NCBI GenBank assembly: GCA_934662525.1
Contig: CAKUKJ010000032.1
Span: forward strand, 1-12,646
Length of the DNA: 12,646 nt
Reading direction: 5' to 3'
Source: an uncultured Coriobacteriales bacterium
GTDB taxonomy: Bacteria; Actinomycetota; Coriobacteriia; Coriobacteriales; UMGS124
Below, piece after piece: positions 1 to 10,680 of this stretch. The notes below the pieces were generated by a model. That model saw nothing but the letters and a program-made list of their open reading frames with translations. It searched no databases and had not been told where the DNA came from. How positions within the stretch are numbered: the first letter of the stretch is position 1; each line of letters begins with the position of its first letter. The position numbers and the translations under genes are program-made.

Positions 1-927
1 CTCCATAAGGAGGCGCAAGGCTATGGCGGGGTCGTCCATGCGGCCGGCCGCGTTCATGCGCGGGATGAGAGAGAACGCCAGGTCGTCGGCGGACATCTGC
101 GACAGGTCGCGGCGCGCCTGGACGGCCAGGGCGGCCAGCCCGGGGTTTTGCACTGCGCGCATCCGCTTGACGCCGTCGGCCACGAGCGAGCGGTTCTCGC
201 CGGTCAGCAACATCATGTCGCTCACGGTGCCCAACGTGGCGATGTCGGTATAGCTGCGCCAAAGTTCGGGCCGGCCCAGATGGCTGCCAAGGACGTCGAT
301 GACCTTGAGCGCCACGCCCACGCCCGCAAGTTCCCGGCTCGGGCAGGCGAGGTCCATCTTCGGGTCGCATACGGGAACGCCTTGCGGCACAAGGTCGCCG
401 GGCTCGTGGTGGTCGGTCACGGCGACGTCGATGCCCTGCGCCAGAAGCTCGGCCACCTCATGGGCCGCTGCGATGCCTGTGTCCACCGTCACAATGAGGT
501 CGGGCGTGCATGTCTCAAGCAGGCGTTCGACGGCAACCTGAGACAGGCCGTATCCCTCGCCGAAGCGCTTGGGGATGAACGGCGTCACATGGCCGCCCAG
601 GTCGCGCAGGCCGCTCGTCATAAGGCATGTGGCCGAAATGCCGTCGACGTCGAAGTCGCCGAAGACCGCGATCTGCTCGCCGGCCTCGATGGCGCGCTGC
701 AGGCGCGCCACGACGTCGTCGAGGCCGGGGATAAGGTGCGGGTCGGCCCAGTCCCTCTCAAGGGAGGGCGTCAGGAAGTCCCTGGCCTGCTCGGCGGATA
801 CGATGCCCCTGCCGGCCATGATACGCGCGGCAAGCGGGGATACCCCGCAGGCCTCCTCGATGAGCAGGGCCGTCTGGGGGTCGAAGGGAACAACCTCCCA
901 GCGCCTGTTGCGAGCCAGGGACGCCAT
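1..927 (-). CDS. recJ: Single-stranded-DNA-specific exonuclease RecJ, N-terminal part (cut by window edge)
   Basis: RecJ degrades single-stranded DNA 5' to 3' in recombination and repair, as a cytoplasmic metal-dependent DHH-family phosphoesterase. The first 309 residues are in the window and the frame stays open to base 1. Visible motifs: motif I DFDVDG at 91-96 (usually DYDxDG), VDTG at 148-151, the name-giving TDHHE at 171-175, DP at 188-189, a TVSD aspartate at 237, and PRMNAAGRMDDP at 289-300, matching the PRLNAAGR segment of RecJ. All expected metal ligands of this half are present. The start is ATG at 927-925; its A is also the last base of the secF stop (TGATG), and no strong ribosome site precedes it, so translation is probably coupled to secF. 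The DHHA1 and C-terminal parts lie outside. Family assignment is firm; full length is unknown. Confidence 0.93.
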   Translation of the reverse strand, partial: MASLARNRRWEVVPFDPQTALLIEEACGVSPLAARIMAGRGIVSAEQARDFLTPSLERDWADPHLIPGLDDVVARLQRAIEAGEQIAVFGDFDVDGISATCLMTSGLRDLGGHVTPFIPKRFGEGYGLSQVAVERLLETCTPDLIVTVDTGIAAAHEVAELLAQGIDVAVTDHHEPGDLVPQGVPVCDPKMDLACPSRELAGVGVALKVIDVLGSHLGRPELWRSYTDIATLGTVSDMMLLTGENRSLVADGVKRMRAVQNPGLAALAVQARRDLSQMSADDLAFSLIPRMNAAGRMDDPAIALRLLME

Positions 928-1931
928 CAGCGGCCCTGCCCGGAGGCGTCAACGGCCCCTGCGGGAGCAGGCGCCTCCCCCTCGGGGCCGGCCTCGCCGG
1001 CCTTGTTCTTGTCGCCATAACGCCTCTCAGCCTCGCGCCACTGCGGCTCGCGGCCCTTCCACAGGGCGTAGGCAGGGGCCGCGAGGACAAGCGAGGAATA
1101 GGTGGACAGCACGAGGCCGCACACCATGGCAAACGCAAAGCCCTTGAGCGTGTCGCCGCCGAACAGGAGCAAGACGAGCACGGGCACGACCGAGGTGATG
1201 GAGGTGTTGAGCGAGCGCACCACGACCTGGTTCTCCGACCAGTTCGTGATCTGCATGGCGGTGCGGTGCACGCCGTCGCGCAGCCCGCGGATGTTCTCGT
1301 TCACGCGGTTGAACACGACGACGGTGTCGTACAGGCAATACCCCATGATGGTGAGCAGGGCGGCCACGACGTTGGGCGTGACCTCCATCTGCGTCCAGGA
1401 GTAGACGCCCATGACGATGACGAGCACCTGCACAAGCGACAGCACGCCCATCAGGGCCATCTTGAACTCATAGCGGATGGAGACGTAGGCGATGATGAGG
1501 GCGATGACGACCACAAAGGCGATGGCCATGGAACGCGTGATGTCGCCGCCCCAGTTGGGGCCGATGGTCTTGACGGAGAACGTGTTGTCGGCAATGCCCA
1601 CCTGCTGGGCGACCGCGGAGGCCACGGTATTGGCCTCGACGGGGTCGGTCTCGCCGGTGCGAACCAAAAAGCCGTCGACGTCGTTGGCGGATGTCGTCTG
1701 CACGACGGCGTCGGGCTGGCCCTGGTCGGCGAACGCGTCGCGGATCTGGGACTGCGTCACGCCCGACGCGTCGTTGAACGTGACCTGCGTGCCGCCGAGA
1801 AAGTCGATGCCGAAGTTGAGGCCGCGCACGAGGAGGCCGACAATAGCCAGCACCACGAGGACGGCGGAAATGGTGAAGAACAGGTTGCGGTGCTTGACGA
1901 ACTGAATCTCATGCTTGAAATGGCTACGCAT
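927..1931 (-). CDS. secF: Protein translocase subunit SecF
   Basis: SecF is an RND-type membrane partner of SecD; together they use the proton gradient to pull exported proteins through the SecYEG channel. At 334 residues it has the usual length. There is one N-terminal membrane helix (about 16-36), then FGIDFLGGT at 40-48, an external domain to about 130, and five more helices to about 292, followed by a charged tail. The family helix-4 motif reads LYDTVVVF (200-207) with the key Asp202 intact, and Arg239 in VVVRSLNTS is the likely second proton-path residue. The start was set at ATG 1931-1929 because GGAGGT (1944-1939) sits 7 bases before it; a GTG in frame at 1940 overlaps that ribosome site and is less likely. 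It overlaps the end of secD by 8 bases and touches recJ by 1. Oddities: helix 3 has VQ where HD or FD is usual, and the FDR motif reads FNR. Confidence 0.95.
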   Translation of the reverse strand: MRSHFKHEIQFVKHRNLFFTISAVLVVLAIVGLLVRGLNFGIDFLGGTQVTFNDASGVTQSQIRDAFADQGQPDAVVQTTSANDVDGFLVRTGETDPVEANTVASAVAQQVGIADNTFSVKTIGPNWGGDITRSMAIAFVVVIALIIAYVSIRYEFKMALMGVLSLVQVLVIVMGVYSWTQMEVTPNVVAALLTIMGYCLYDTVVVFNRVNENIRGLRDGVHRTAMQITNWSENQVVVRSLNTSITSVVPVLVLLLFGGDTLKGFAFAMVCGLVLSTYSSLVLAAPAYALWKGREPQWREAERRYGDKNKAGEAGPEGEAPAPAGAVDASGQGR

Positions 1932-3402
1932 CCTGCTCACCTCCCTTCACGGGCGAGGTGTGCGGCTTCTTTGCCTCTTCCAGGTCGGCCTTCACGCCCC
2001 AGAAGCCCGGATGCTTTTCAACTGCGCCGCGGCCAAGCAGGCGCACCACGGGCGTGGTGAACATGAGAAGCGTGAGGAACGAGCAGAGCACGCCCAGGGC
2101 CAGCGTGAGGCCGAAGCCGCGGGCAGAGCCCGTGGTGAGGAAGAACAGGCCGAGCGCCGAGATAAGCGAGACGACGCCCGCGTCGAGGGCGGTCATGATG
2201 CCATGCTTGGAGCCGGAAATGGAGGCCGTGCGAATCGACTTGCCGGCACGCAGCTCCTCGCGGAAGCGCTCAAGCACAAGGATGGTGGAATCGGCGGCCA
2301 TGCCGATGGTGAGCACGACGCCGGCCAGGCCCGCAAGCGACAGCGCGAAGAGTCCCATGGACGAGAGCGCCGCGAAGATGCCCAGATAGATGACGCCGAA
2401 GGTAAGCAGGGCGCCGGCAGTGACAAGCCCCATGCCCTGATAGAACACAAACAGGTACAAGAGGATGATGGCAAAGCCCACCACAACGGCCATAAGACCC
2501 TGCACGAGCGAGTCCTGACCAAGCGTGGGGCCGACATAGCTCGACTCGGAGTACTCCAGGCTCACGGGCAAGGCGCCGGACTCAAGGACGGTCTTGAACG
2601 ACTTGGCCTCCTCAAGAGAGTAGTTGCCCGTGATGGAGACATCGCCGTTCGTGATGGCGGTCTGCACGGCGGGGGCGGACTGCACGACGCCGTCGAGCAG
2701 GATGGCGATGCGGCTCTTCGTGTCGGCCAGGACGCGCGTCACGTCGCCGAACGCCTTGGTGCCGTCGGCGTCGAGGTGCAGGTTGACGGCATAGTAGGCG
2801 CTGCCGGAGCTTGCTTGGCCGATGGTGACGCTCTCGATCTGGTCGCCGGTCATGAAGGCCGTGTACGTGCCGGCCTCGAGCTTCACGTTCGAGACGCCGG
2901 AGTTTATCTTGGCCAGGGCGTCCTGGTCGGCGATGTCGTTGAGGTCCACGAACTCAAGCGTGCCGGTGGTGCCGATCGTGTCGATGACCTCCTGGGCGTC
3001 GGTGGCGCCCGGAATCTGGATGAGGATCTGGTTCGTGCCCTGGCGCTGCACGGTGGCCTCGCTGGCACCCAGGGAGTTCACGCGGTTCGTGACGATGGCG
3101 ACGGCCGATTCCATGTCGTCGTCCGTCATGGCGGAACCGTCGGGCTTGTCGGCCGTCATGATGACCGACACGCCGCCCTTGATGTCGAGGCCCTGCGTGA
3201 TCTTCTGGTCGAGCGGCCAAAAGCCCACGACGCATACGACGAGCAGCACGACAAGGACGACGAGCACGCTCGCATAGCGGCGCACGTCGGGCTTCATCGA
3301 CTTCTTGTGCGGCTTTTTCTTGCTCTTCTTCTTGGGCGCGGCCCCCGAGGCCTGTGCCCAGGTCTCAGCCACACCGCGCGGCTTGTCTTTCTTATCTGGC
3401 AT
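1924..3402 (-). CDS. secD: Protein translocase subunit SecD
   Basis: SecD is the larger half of the SecDF motor that uses proton flow to complete protein export. The 492-residue protein has a lysine-rich cytoplasmic N-terminus (many Lys at 24-37), a first membrane helix at about 45-62, the family motif GLDIKGGV at 71-78, and a large external domain to about 290. GPTLGQDS at 291-298 leads into five more helices (about 300-318, 325-343, 355-375, 405-425, 430-452). Helix 4 carries AADSTILVLERFREEL at 369-384. Asp371 is the expected proton-path residue; the ADS form resembles actinobacterial SecD rather than the proteobacterial VDAN form. The start ATG at 3402 has AAGGGAG 5 bases upstream. The gap to tgt upstream is 115 bases, too short for the yajC gene often found there. 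A TATACT box in that gap may give it a promoter of its own. Confidence 0.96.
   Translation of the reverse strand: MPDKKDKPRGVAETWAQASGAAPKKKSKKKPHKKSMKPDVRRYASVLVVLVVLLVVCVVGFWPLDQKITQGLDIKGGVSVIMTADKPDGSAMTDDDMESAVAIVTNRVNSLGASEATVQRQGTNQILIQIPGATDAQEVIDTIGTTGTLEFVDLNDIADQDALAKINSGVSNVKLEAGTYTAFMTGDQIESVTIGQASSGSAYYAVNLHLDADGTKAFGDVTRVLADTKSRIAILLDGVVQSAPAVQTAITNGDVSITGNYSLEEAKSFKTVLESGALPVSLEYSESSYVGPTLGQDSLVQGLMAVVVGFAIILLYLFVFYQGMGLVTAGALLTFGVIYLGIFAALSSMGLFALSLAGLAGVVLTIGMAADSTILVLERFREELRAGKSIRTASISGSKHGIMTALDAGVVSLISALGLFFLTTGSARGFGLTLALGVLCSFLTLLMFTTPVVRLLGRGAVEKHPGFWGVKADLEEAKKPHTSPVKGGEQDA
1939..1945 (-). promoter_or_regulatory. Ribosome binding site of secF (decides the start)
   Basis: The minus strand reads GGGAGGT here, 7 bases before ATG 1931-1929. 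It lies inside the end of secD and covers the alternative GTG at 1940, which argues for the shorter SecF. Confidence 0.75.
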
Positions 3403-3468
3403 ATCAGCTCCCTTGCCTGCCGGGTCGGCGCAAAGAGGCGTGCGGCCCGACGCTTTACAGATTCGCTC

Positions 3469-3474
3469 AGTATA
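3469..3474 (-). promoter_or_regulatory. Possible -10 box for secD-secF-recJ
   Basis: The minus strand reads TATACT in the 115-base gap between tgt and secD, about 67 bases before the secD start. It matches TATAAT at 5 of 6 positions and lies in a locally AT-richer stretch. No good -35 box sits 16-18 bases upstream, so this is only a candidate; secD could equally be read through from tgt. Confidence 0.35.
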
Positions 3475-3517
3475 ACCCTTTACTCATGCGGAAGCCGGCA
3501 AGCCCCTCGCATGGCAA

Positions 3518-4758
<1,241 letters not shown>

Positions 4759-4847
4759 AGACTGCGCGCGGGCATGCAGATGCGGCCGCGCTACCACGAA
4801 AGAACGAGAACATGAGCCAGCCGCACCACATCATCCAGGGGCCGCGC

Positions 4848-7334
4848 ATGCGCAAGGCGCCCGAGCTCTTGAGCCCCGCCGGCACGATGGACGCGTTCAA
4901 GGCGGCGCTTGCCGCCGGGGCCGACGCCGTGTATTGCGGGCTTGGGAGCTTCAACGCGCGCCGCAACGCCGACAACCTCGACTTGGAGCAGCTGCGCGCA
5001 TGCTGCGAGCTGGCCCACCTGGCCGGGTCGCGCGTCTACATCACCGTGAACATCCTCATCGCGCAGGAAGAGCTGCCCCGGGCACTGCAGCTCGTGCACG
5101 ACTGCCACGAGGCCGGAGCCGACGCGTTCATCATGGCCGACTGGGGGCTTGTCTCGCTTGTGCGCACGCTGTGGCCGAGCATCGAGGTCCACCTCTCCAC
5201 GCAGGCAAACGTCAACGACGCCGCAGGGGTGCGTTTTGCCAGGAACGCCGGGTGCTCACGCGTGACGCTCTCACGCGAGATGACCCTGAGCGAGATCGAG
5301 GAATGCTCGCATGAGGGCACGGAACTCGAGGTGTTCGCCCATGGGGCCATCTGCGTGTGCTATTCGGGGCTGTGCCTGCTCTCAAGCATGCAGCGAGGCA
5401 AGTCGGGCAACAGGGGGCTGTGCCGCCAACCGTGCCGCCTGCCATACCGCCTCATAGACGACCAGGGCCGGCAGCGCGACGACGTGGGCGGCACGCGGCT
5501 CATGTCGCCGCGCGACAACTGCACCATCGCCGACATCGAGGCGCTCTCCCAGGCGGGCTGTGCGGCCATGAAACTCGAGGGCAGGATGAAGGCCCCCGAT
5601 TACGTGGGCACGGTGACGGGCGCCTACCGCGCGGCGCTCGACGAGTGGGAGCGCGGCGGCAACCCCCAAGCGGACGATGAGGTGATGAGGGCCCTGGCAC
5701 GCGCGTTCAACCGCAACTTCACCGACGGATACCTGCATGGAAGGCACGACAACGACTTCATGAGCTACGAGCGCGGCAACAACCGAGGCCAGTGGGTCGG
5801 CCGCATCGTGCAGGCAAAGGGCAAGAAGGCCGTGGCCGACCTCACAGAGCCCGTGGGCGCGGACGACCTGCTTGAAATCCGCAACCCCGAGAAGTTCGAC
5901 GACTACGTGACCGTCCCCTCCCCCCGCACCACGACCGGCCCCGAGCAGCTCATGCTCGACCTGCCGCGAGCCATGGGCCAGGGCTGCGACGTGCGCGTCA
6001 TCCGCAGCGAGGAGGGCATGGAGCAGGCCCGCGAGTTCGCGGGCCGCGCATGGCCGCGCAAACGCCGCGTGCGCGTGCATGTGACCGCACGGCTGGGAAA
6101 GCCGTTCCGCGTGGAGCTGGAGACGCTGCCCGGCGACGCCCATCCCGACATGCACCGCGACGTGGCGACGGCAAGCGCCAAGGGCTTCGTGGTCGAGCCG
6201 GCGCGCAGCCGCGCGGTCACGGCCGACGACCTGCGCGAGCATGTGGGGCGCTTCGGCACGAGCCCCTTTGAGGCTGTGGGCTGGGATATCGAGGTGGACG
6301 ACGGTGCGGGCATGTCGTTTTCGGCCGTGCATGCCGTGCGTGCCGAGGCGGTCGAGGCGCTGCGCAGGGAGATTCTGCGGGATTGGACGCCCGAGGAGCG
6401 CCCGATCGCCCCGGCGCCGCTCAGCCTCAGCGTGCGCCCAAGACATGCGGGGCGCGCAACCGCCAGCGCGCTGGTGTGTGCGCTCGTCTGCACGCCCGAG
6501 GATGCCCGGGCGGCGCTCGCAACTGGAGCCGACCGCGTATATGTGCCCGCCATCGACCTGGCCATGGGGCCTTCGAGCAGCGCGCGCAGAAGGGGCGGCG
6601 ACGCTCCGAGCGAGCCCGCCGCATGGCCCGAGGGAGTCGTCCCCGTTCTTCCCCCGATCGCGCGCACGATAGACCGCGCGCTCGTCGATGCCATCGACCT
6701 TGCGGGGGCGTCGGAGGTTGCCGTTGGAAACGTGTCTTGGCTTGAAGGTCTTTCGACAGCGGCCCCCCAGGGCGGAGGCTCGGTCGACATATGGCTGACC
6801 GACGCGGTGCCGTTGCACAACGTGCCGGCGCTCGAGTTCATGGCGGGACGAGACGTAAAGGGTGCCTGGCTCTCCATGGAGCTCGACTTGCTGGAAATAG
6901 CGCAGCTTGCCAAGGCGAGCCCGCTTGAGCTGGGCATGAAGGTGTGGGGGCACATCCATACGATGACCTGCGAGCACTGCCTGCTGCAGAGCATGGGTGA
7001 CTGCTCCAAAGCCTGCACAACATGCCCAAGACGCTCCCTCAAGCTGGAGATGCGCGACGAGTTCGACCGGCCGAGCATCGTGACGTCAGACGCGACGGGG
7101 CGCGGGGGCGTGTGGCAGGCGGAGCTTTTCGATGCGACGCCCCAGATCGGGGAACTCCTGCATTGCGGCGTGAGCCGCTTTGGCGTCGACTGTCGCCTAT
7201 GCGATTCCCCCCAGGAGGTCGCCTCCGCAGTGGGGCGCGTCCGCGCCGCCCTCACGGCCGCCCAAAATGGCAAGGTGGCCGCCCCCCGCGCCACGGGCGC
7301 GACAAGCGGCCACCTCTTTGAGAGGATTGGATAG
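4848..7334 (+). CDS. U32-family protein (peptidase U32 / RNA hydroxylation RlhA-TrhP type) with a duplicated core
   Basis: The U32 family is named as peptidases, but the studied members TrhP and RlhA take part in hydroxylating tRNA U34 and 23S rRNA C2501, with an iron-sulfur cluster. This 828-residue protein starts with the typical PELLSPAG. The signature region (about 161-196) has Cys169, Cys176, Cys192 and Cys196, then Cys225 and KLEGRMK (242-248); the first two Cys fall at the same numbers as I recall for E. coli TrhP. A DUF3656-like middle follows (about 360-520), as in RlhA. Residues from about 540 look like a worn second copy of the core: AALATGADRVY (556-566) repeats AALAAGADAVY (19-29), and a new Cys cluster appears at 708, 711, 719, 723 and 726. 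ATG 4848 was preferred over ATG 4812 because AGGGG lies 6 bases before it and it fits the family N-terminus. It is a single-gene unit diverging from tgt. Which RNA it modifies, or whether it is a peptidase, is not shown. Confidence 0.85.
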   Translation: MRKAPELLSPAGTMDAFKAALAAGADAVYCGLGSFNARRNADNLDLEQLRACCELAHLAGSRVYITVNILIAQEELPRALQLVHDCHEAGADAFIMADWGLVSLVRTLWPSIEVHLSTQANVNDAAGVRFARNAGCSRVTLSREMTLSEIEECSHEGTELEVFAHGAICVCYSGLCLLSSMQRGKSGNRGLCRQPCRLPYRLIDDQGRQRDDVGGTRLMSPRDNCTIADIEALSQAGCAAMKLEGRMKAPDYVGTVTGAYRAALDEWERGGNPQADDEVMRALARAFNRNFTDGYLHGRHDNDFMSYERGNNRGQWVGRIVQAKGKKAVADLTEPVGADDLLEIRNPEKFDDYVTVPSPRTTTGPEQLMLDLPRAMGQGCDVRVIRSEEGMEQAREFAGRAWPRKRRVRVHVTARLGKPFRVELETLPGDAHPDMHRDVATASAKGFVVEPARSRAVTADDLREHVGRFGTSPFEAVGWDIEVDDGAGMSFSAVHAVRAEAVEALRREILRDWTPEERPIAPAPLSLSVRPRHAGRATASALVCALVCTPEDARAALATGADRVYVPAIDLAMGPSSSARRRGGDAPSEPAAWPEGVVPVLPPIARTIDRALVDAIDLAGASEVAVGNVSWLEGLSTAAPQGGGSVDIWLTDAVPLHNVPALEFMAGRDVKGAWLSMELDLLEIAQLAKASPLELGMKVWGHIHTMTCEHCLLQSMGDCSKACTTCPRRSLKLEMRDEFDRPSIVTSDATGRGGVWQAELFDATPQIGELLHCGVSRFGVDCRLCDSPQEVASAVGRVRAALTAAQNGKVAAPRATGATSGHLFERIG

Positions 7335-7349
7335 GGAGGGAGCGACCGG

Positions 7350-7688
7350 CTAGTCTTCCTCCTCCAGCACCTCGTCGAGAATTTCAAGAACCATGGGCTT
7401 GAGCCCCTCGTCGATGTCGACCAGGTCGATGACGGGGGGCTTTTTCGGTGTGGCCCCATGCTCGACGGCATATTGGGCGGCCGCGACCTGCTCGCGATTC
7501 GTAACGACCGAGCAGTACATGGCCTCCTCGCCGGCATCGTCGCCCACGAGGTCGGTGTACACGAGATAGACGGGGCCGCCTTCCTCAAGCGAGAAAGACA
7601 GCACCGCGTCATAGCGGCACATGACGCCCTCCTCATCGAGGCAACGGAAGGCAAAATCATAGACCTCAAACGTCACGAACTCTCGCAT
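7350..7688 (-). CDS. DUF1292-like small acidic protein
   Basis: This 112-residue protein of unknown function has no membrane segment or signal peptide. Its first 70 residues fit the DUF1292 pattern: a Glu/Asp-rich segment with RYDAVLSFSLEEGG (25-38), then VYLVYTDL (40-47), an acidic break, and EEAMYCSVV (54-62). The second half is a linker with KKPP (82-85) and a very acidic helical tail ending in LEEED. DUF1292 proteins are small, common in Gram-positive bacteria, and lack an assigned job as far as I know. The start ATG at 7688 has GGAGGG 6 bases upstream. It lies 18 bases behind the acyl-CoA synthetase gene, so the two are probably on one transcript. It converges with the U32 gene with 15 bases between stops and no visible terminator. 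That the gene is real is well supported by its ribosome site and spacing; the family name is less certain. Confidence 0.7.
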   Translation of the reverse strand: MREFVTFEVYDFAFRCLDEEGVMCRYDAVLSFSLEEGGPVYLVYTDLVGDDAGEEAMYCSVVTNREQVAAAQYAVEHGATPKKPPVIDLVDIDEGLKPMVLEILDEVLEEED

Positions 7689-7706
7689 GGCTCACCCTCC
7701 CCTGCT

Positions 7707-9344
<1,638 letters not shown>

Positions 9345-9350
9345 TGCGAA

Positions 9351-9356
9351 CCTCAC
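9351..9356 (-). promoter_or_regulatory. Ribosome binding site of the acyl-CoA synthetase gene (decides the start)
   Basis: The minus strand reads GTGAGG, ending 6 bases before ATG 9344-9342. A GTG start at 9356 would begin inside this site, so the ATG is preferred. Confidence 0.55.
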
Positions 9357-9382
9357 AAAATAGAAGGGACTCGTTGTGCGTA

Positions 9383-9388
9383 ATTGTA
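9383..9388 (-). promoter_or_regulatory. Possible -10 box of the acyl-CoA synthetase gene
   Basis: The minus strand reads TACAAT, 5 of 6 bases of the -10 consensus, just past the ilvE terminator and about 38 bases before the ATG at 9344. The -35 position falls in the terminator's T-run and shows no clear box. The site sits within TAAT-N7-ATTA (9381-9395), a short inverted repeat that might bind a regulator. Confidence 0.35.
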
Positions 9389-9402
9389 CACATTACCGTA
9401 CG

Positions 9403-9428
9403 AAAAAAGCCGCCCAAATCGGACGGCT
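9403..9428 (-). terminator. Intrinsic terminator after ilvE
   Basis: On the minus strand AGCCGTCC pairs with GGGCGGCT (8 base pairs, one G-T) around the 5-base loop GATTT, directly followed by six T. It starts 27 bases after the ilvE stop codon and separates ilvE from the acyl-CoA synthetase unit. On the plus strand no T-run follows, so it works in one direction only. Confidence 0.9.
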
Positions 9429-9455
9429 CCTTGACGTGCGAAGAAAGGCGGCTGA

Positions 9456-10502
9456 CTAGCAGACCTCGCAGACCCAACCCTGCGGTCCCTCGATGTCGCA
9501 AGCCTGGATGCCGGCGAGCTCGGCGCGCAGCTTCTTGAGCACGGGGCCGCAGCCGTTCTGGGAGGCCGGGAAGTCGACGTCTCCCTCATGGCTGTGGACG
9601 CGGGCCACAGGCGAGATGACGGCGGCCGTGCCGCACAGGCCGCACTCGTCGAAGTCGCCGGCAAGCAGCTCGGCGAACTTGACGGGGCGCTCGATCACGT
9701 TGATGCCCATGACATCGCGGGCAAGGGCAACGAGCGAGCGGCGGGTGATGGAGGGCAGGATGGAGTTGGTGTGCGACTGGGGCACGACGAGGTTGCCCTC
9801 GTGGTCGACGAACAGCACGTTGGCGCCGCCGGTCTCATCGACGTAGGTGCGGGTGGCCGGGTCGAGGTAGAGGTTCTCGGAATAGCCGTCGGCATGGGCC
9901 TTCTCGTGGGGGTACAGGCTCATGGCGTAGTTGAGGCCGGCCTTGATGTCGCCGGTGCCGTGAGGGGCCGCACGGTCATAGTCGGAGACGGTGATGGCGA
10001 TGGAGGTGTCGCCGCCCTTGAAGTAGGGGCCCACGGGGGTCACGAGGATGCGGAACTGATACTCGTCGGCAGGCTTGACGCCGATGACCTCGCCCGAAGC
10101 GATCATGAAGGGACGCACGTAGAGCGTGGCACCCGAGCCATACGGCGGCACCCAGGCGGCGTTTGCCTTCACAACCTGCTTGACGGCCTCCACGAACTTG
10201 TCCTCGGGGAAGGGCGGCATGCAGAGGCGCTGCGCGGAGTCATGCATGCGCTTGGCGTTCATGTCGGGGCGGAAGCAGACGATGCGGCCGTCCTTGGTGG
10301 TATAGGCCTTGAGGCCCTCGAAGACCTCCTGGCAATAATGGAAGATACCGGCGCACTCGCTCAGCTTGATGTCATGGTCGGGGGTGAGGCCGCCCTCGTC
10401 CCACTTGCCGTCCTTGTAGTTGCACACGTAGCTGTAGTCGGTGTGCATGTATGCGAAGGGCAGGTTGGCCCAGTCCAGGTCCTTCTTCTCGATCTCGCTC
10501 AT
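9456..10502 (-). CDS. ilvE: Branched-chain amino acid aminotransferase (class IV)
   Basis: This PLP enzyme carries out the last step of leucine, isoleucine and valine synthesis, moving the amino group from glutamate to branched 2-oxo acids, or the reverse in breakdown. The 348-residue length fits the long bacterial/eukaryotic type of BCAT. Landmarks: QEVFEGLKAY (58-67), Arg78 in CFRPD, YVRPFM (128-133), GDIKAGLNYA (184-193) with the PLP lysine Lys187, DETGGANVLFV (222-232) with the conserved Glu223, and CGTAAVISPV (290-299). ATG 10502 was chosen because GGAGGAG (10516-10510) lies 7 bases upstream and the protein then begins in the usual place; an in-frame upstream extension to 10631 starts at TTG and reads unlike coding sequence. 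It follows pyrE by 178 bases and ends at a strong terminator. The 178-base gap has a GATAAT (near 10636) and other weak boxes, but no leader peptide or T-box that I can see. The C-terminus ends CEVC. Confidence 0.95.
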   Translation of the reverse strand: MSEIEKKDLDWANLPFAYMHTDYSYVCNYKDGKWDEGGLTPDHDIKLSECAGIFHYCQEVFEGLKAYTTKDGRIVCFRPDMNAKRMHDSAQRLCMPPFPEDKFVEAVKQVVKANAAWVPPYGSGATLYVRPFMIASGEVIGVKPADEYQFRILVTPVGPYFKGGDTSIAITVSDYDRAAPHGTGDIKAGLNYAMSLYPHEKAHADGYSENLYLDPATRTYVDETGGANVLFVDHEGNLVVPQSHTNSILPSITRRSLVALARDVMGINVIERPVKFAELLAGDFDECGLCGTAAVISPVARVHSHEGDVDFPASQNGCGPVLKKLRAELAGIQACDIEGPQGWVCEVC

Positions 10503-10680
10503 GAAAGAACTCCTCCTCGTGTGATCCGCCGCACCCGGCGAGAATGTCGCGCGCGTTTTAGTGTTGGCACATCTTAGCCCTCCGTGCAAACGGCGGCCAC
10601 AAAACGGCCCCCATACGCAGGGATTTGACAATTATCGCCGCTCAGCAGCCGATTCAGGCCGATGGCAGGGCTTACGGCCG

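Noticed and set aside
5382..7669. Long minus-strand open frames (531 and 588 codons) opposite the U32 gene
   Set aside because: They have low-complexity Ser/Arg/Pro or His/Ala/Gly composition and no recognisable domain, and one also runs out of frame through the DUF1292-like gene. The plus-strand frame has the U32 signature.
9588..10577. A 329-codon plus-strand frame opposite ilvE
   Set aside because: Antisense of a well-supported aminotransferase with conserved PLP lysine; the frame itself resembles no family I know.
10503..10631. In-frame N-terminal extension of ilvE to a TTG at 10631
   Set aside because: The extension has Arg/Cys/Gly-rich sequence unlike the family, while ATG 10502 has a strong GGAGGAG site at proper spacing.
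10503..10680. Possible T-box, riboswitch or leader peptide before ilvE
   Set aside because: The 178 bases hold only weak boxes (GATAAT, TTGTCA) and short imperfect stems; no specifier-loop or T-box sequence and no run of Leu, Ile or Val codons could be found.
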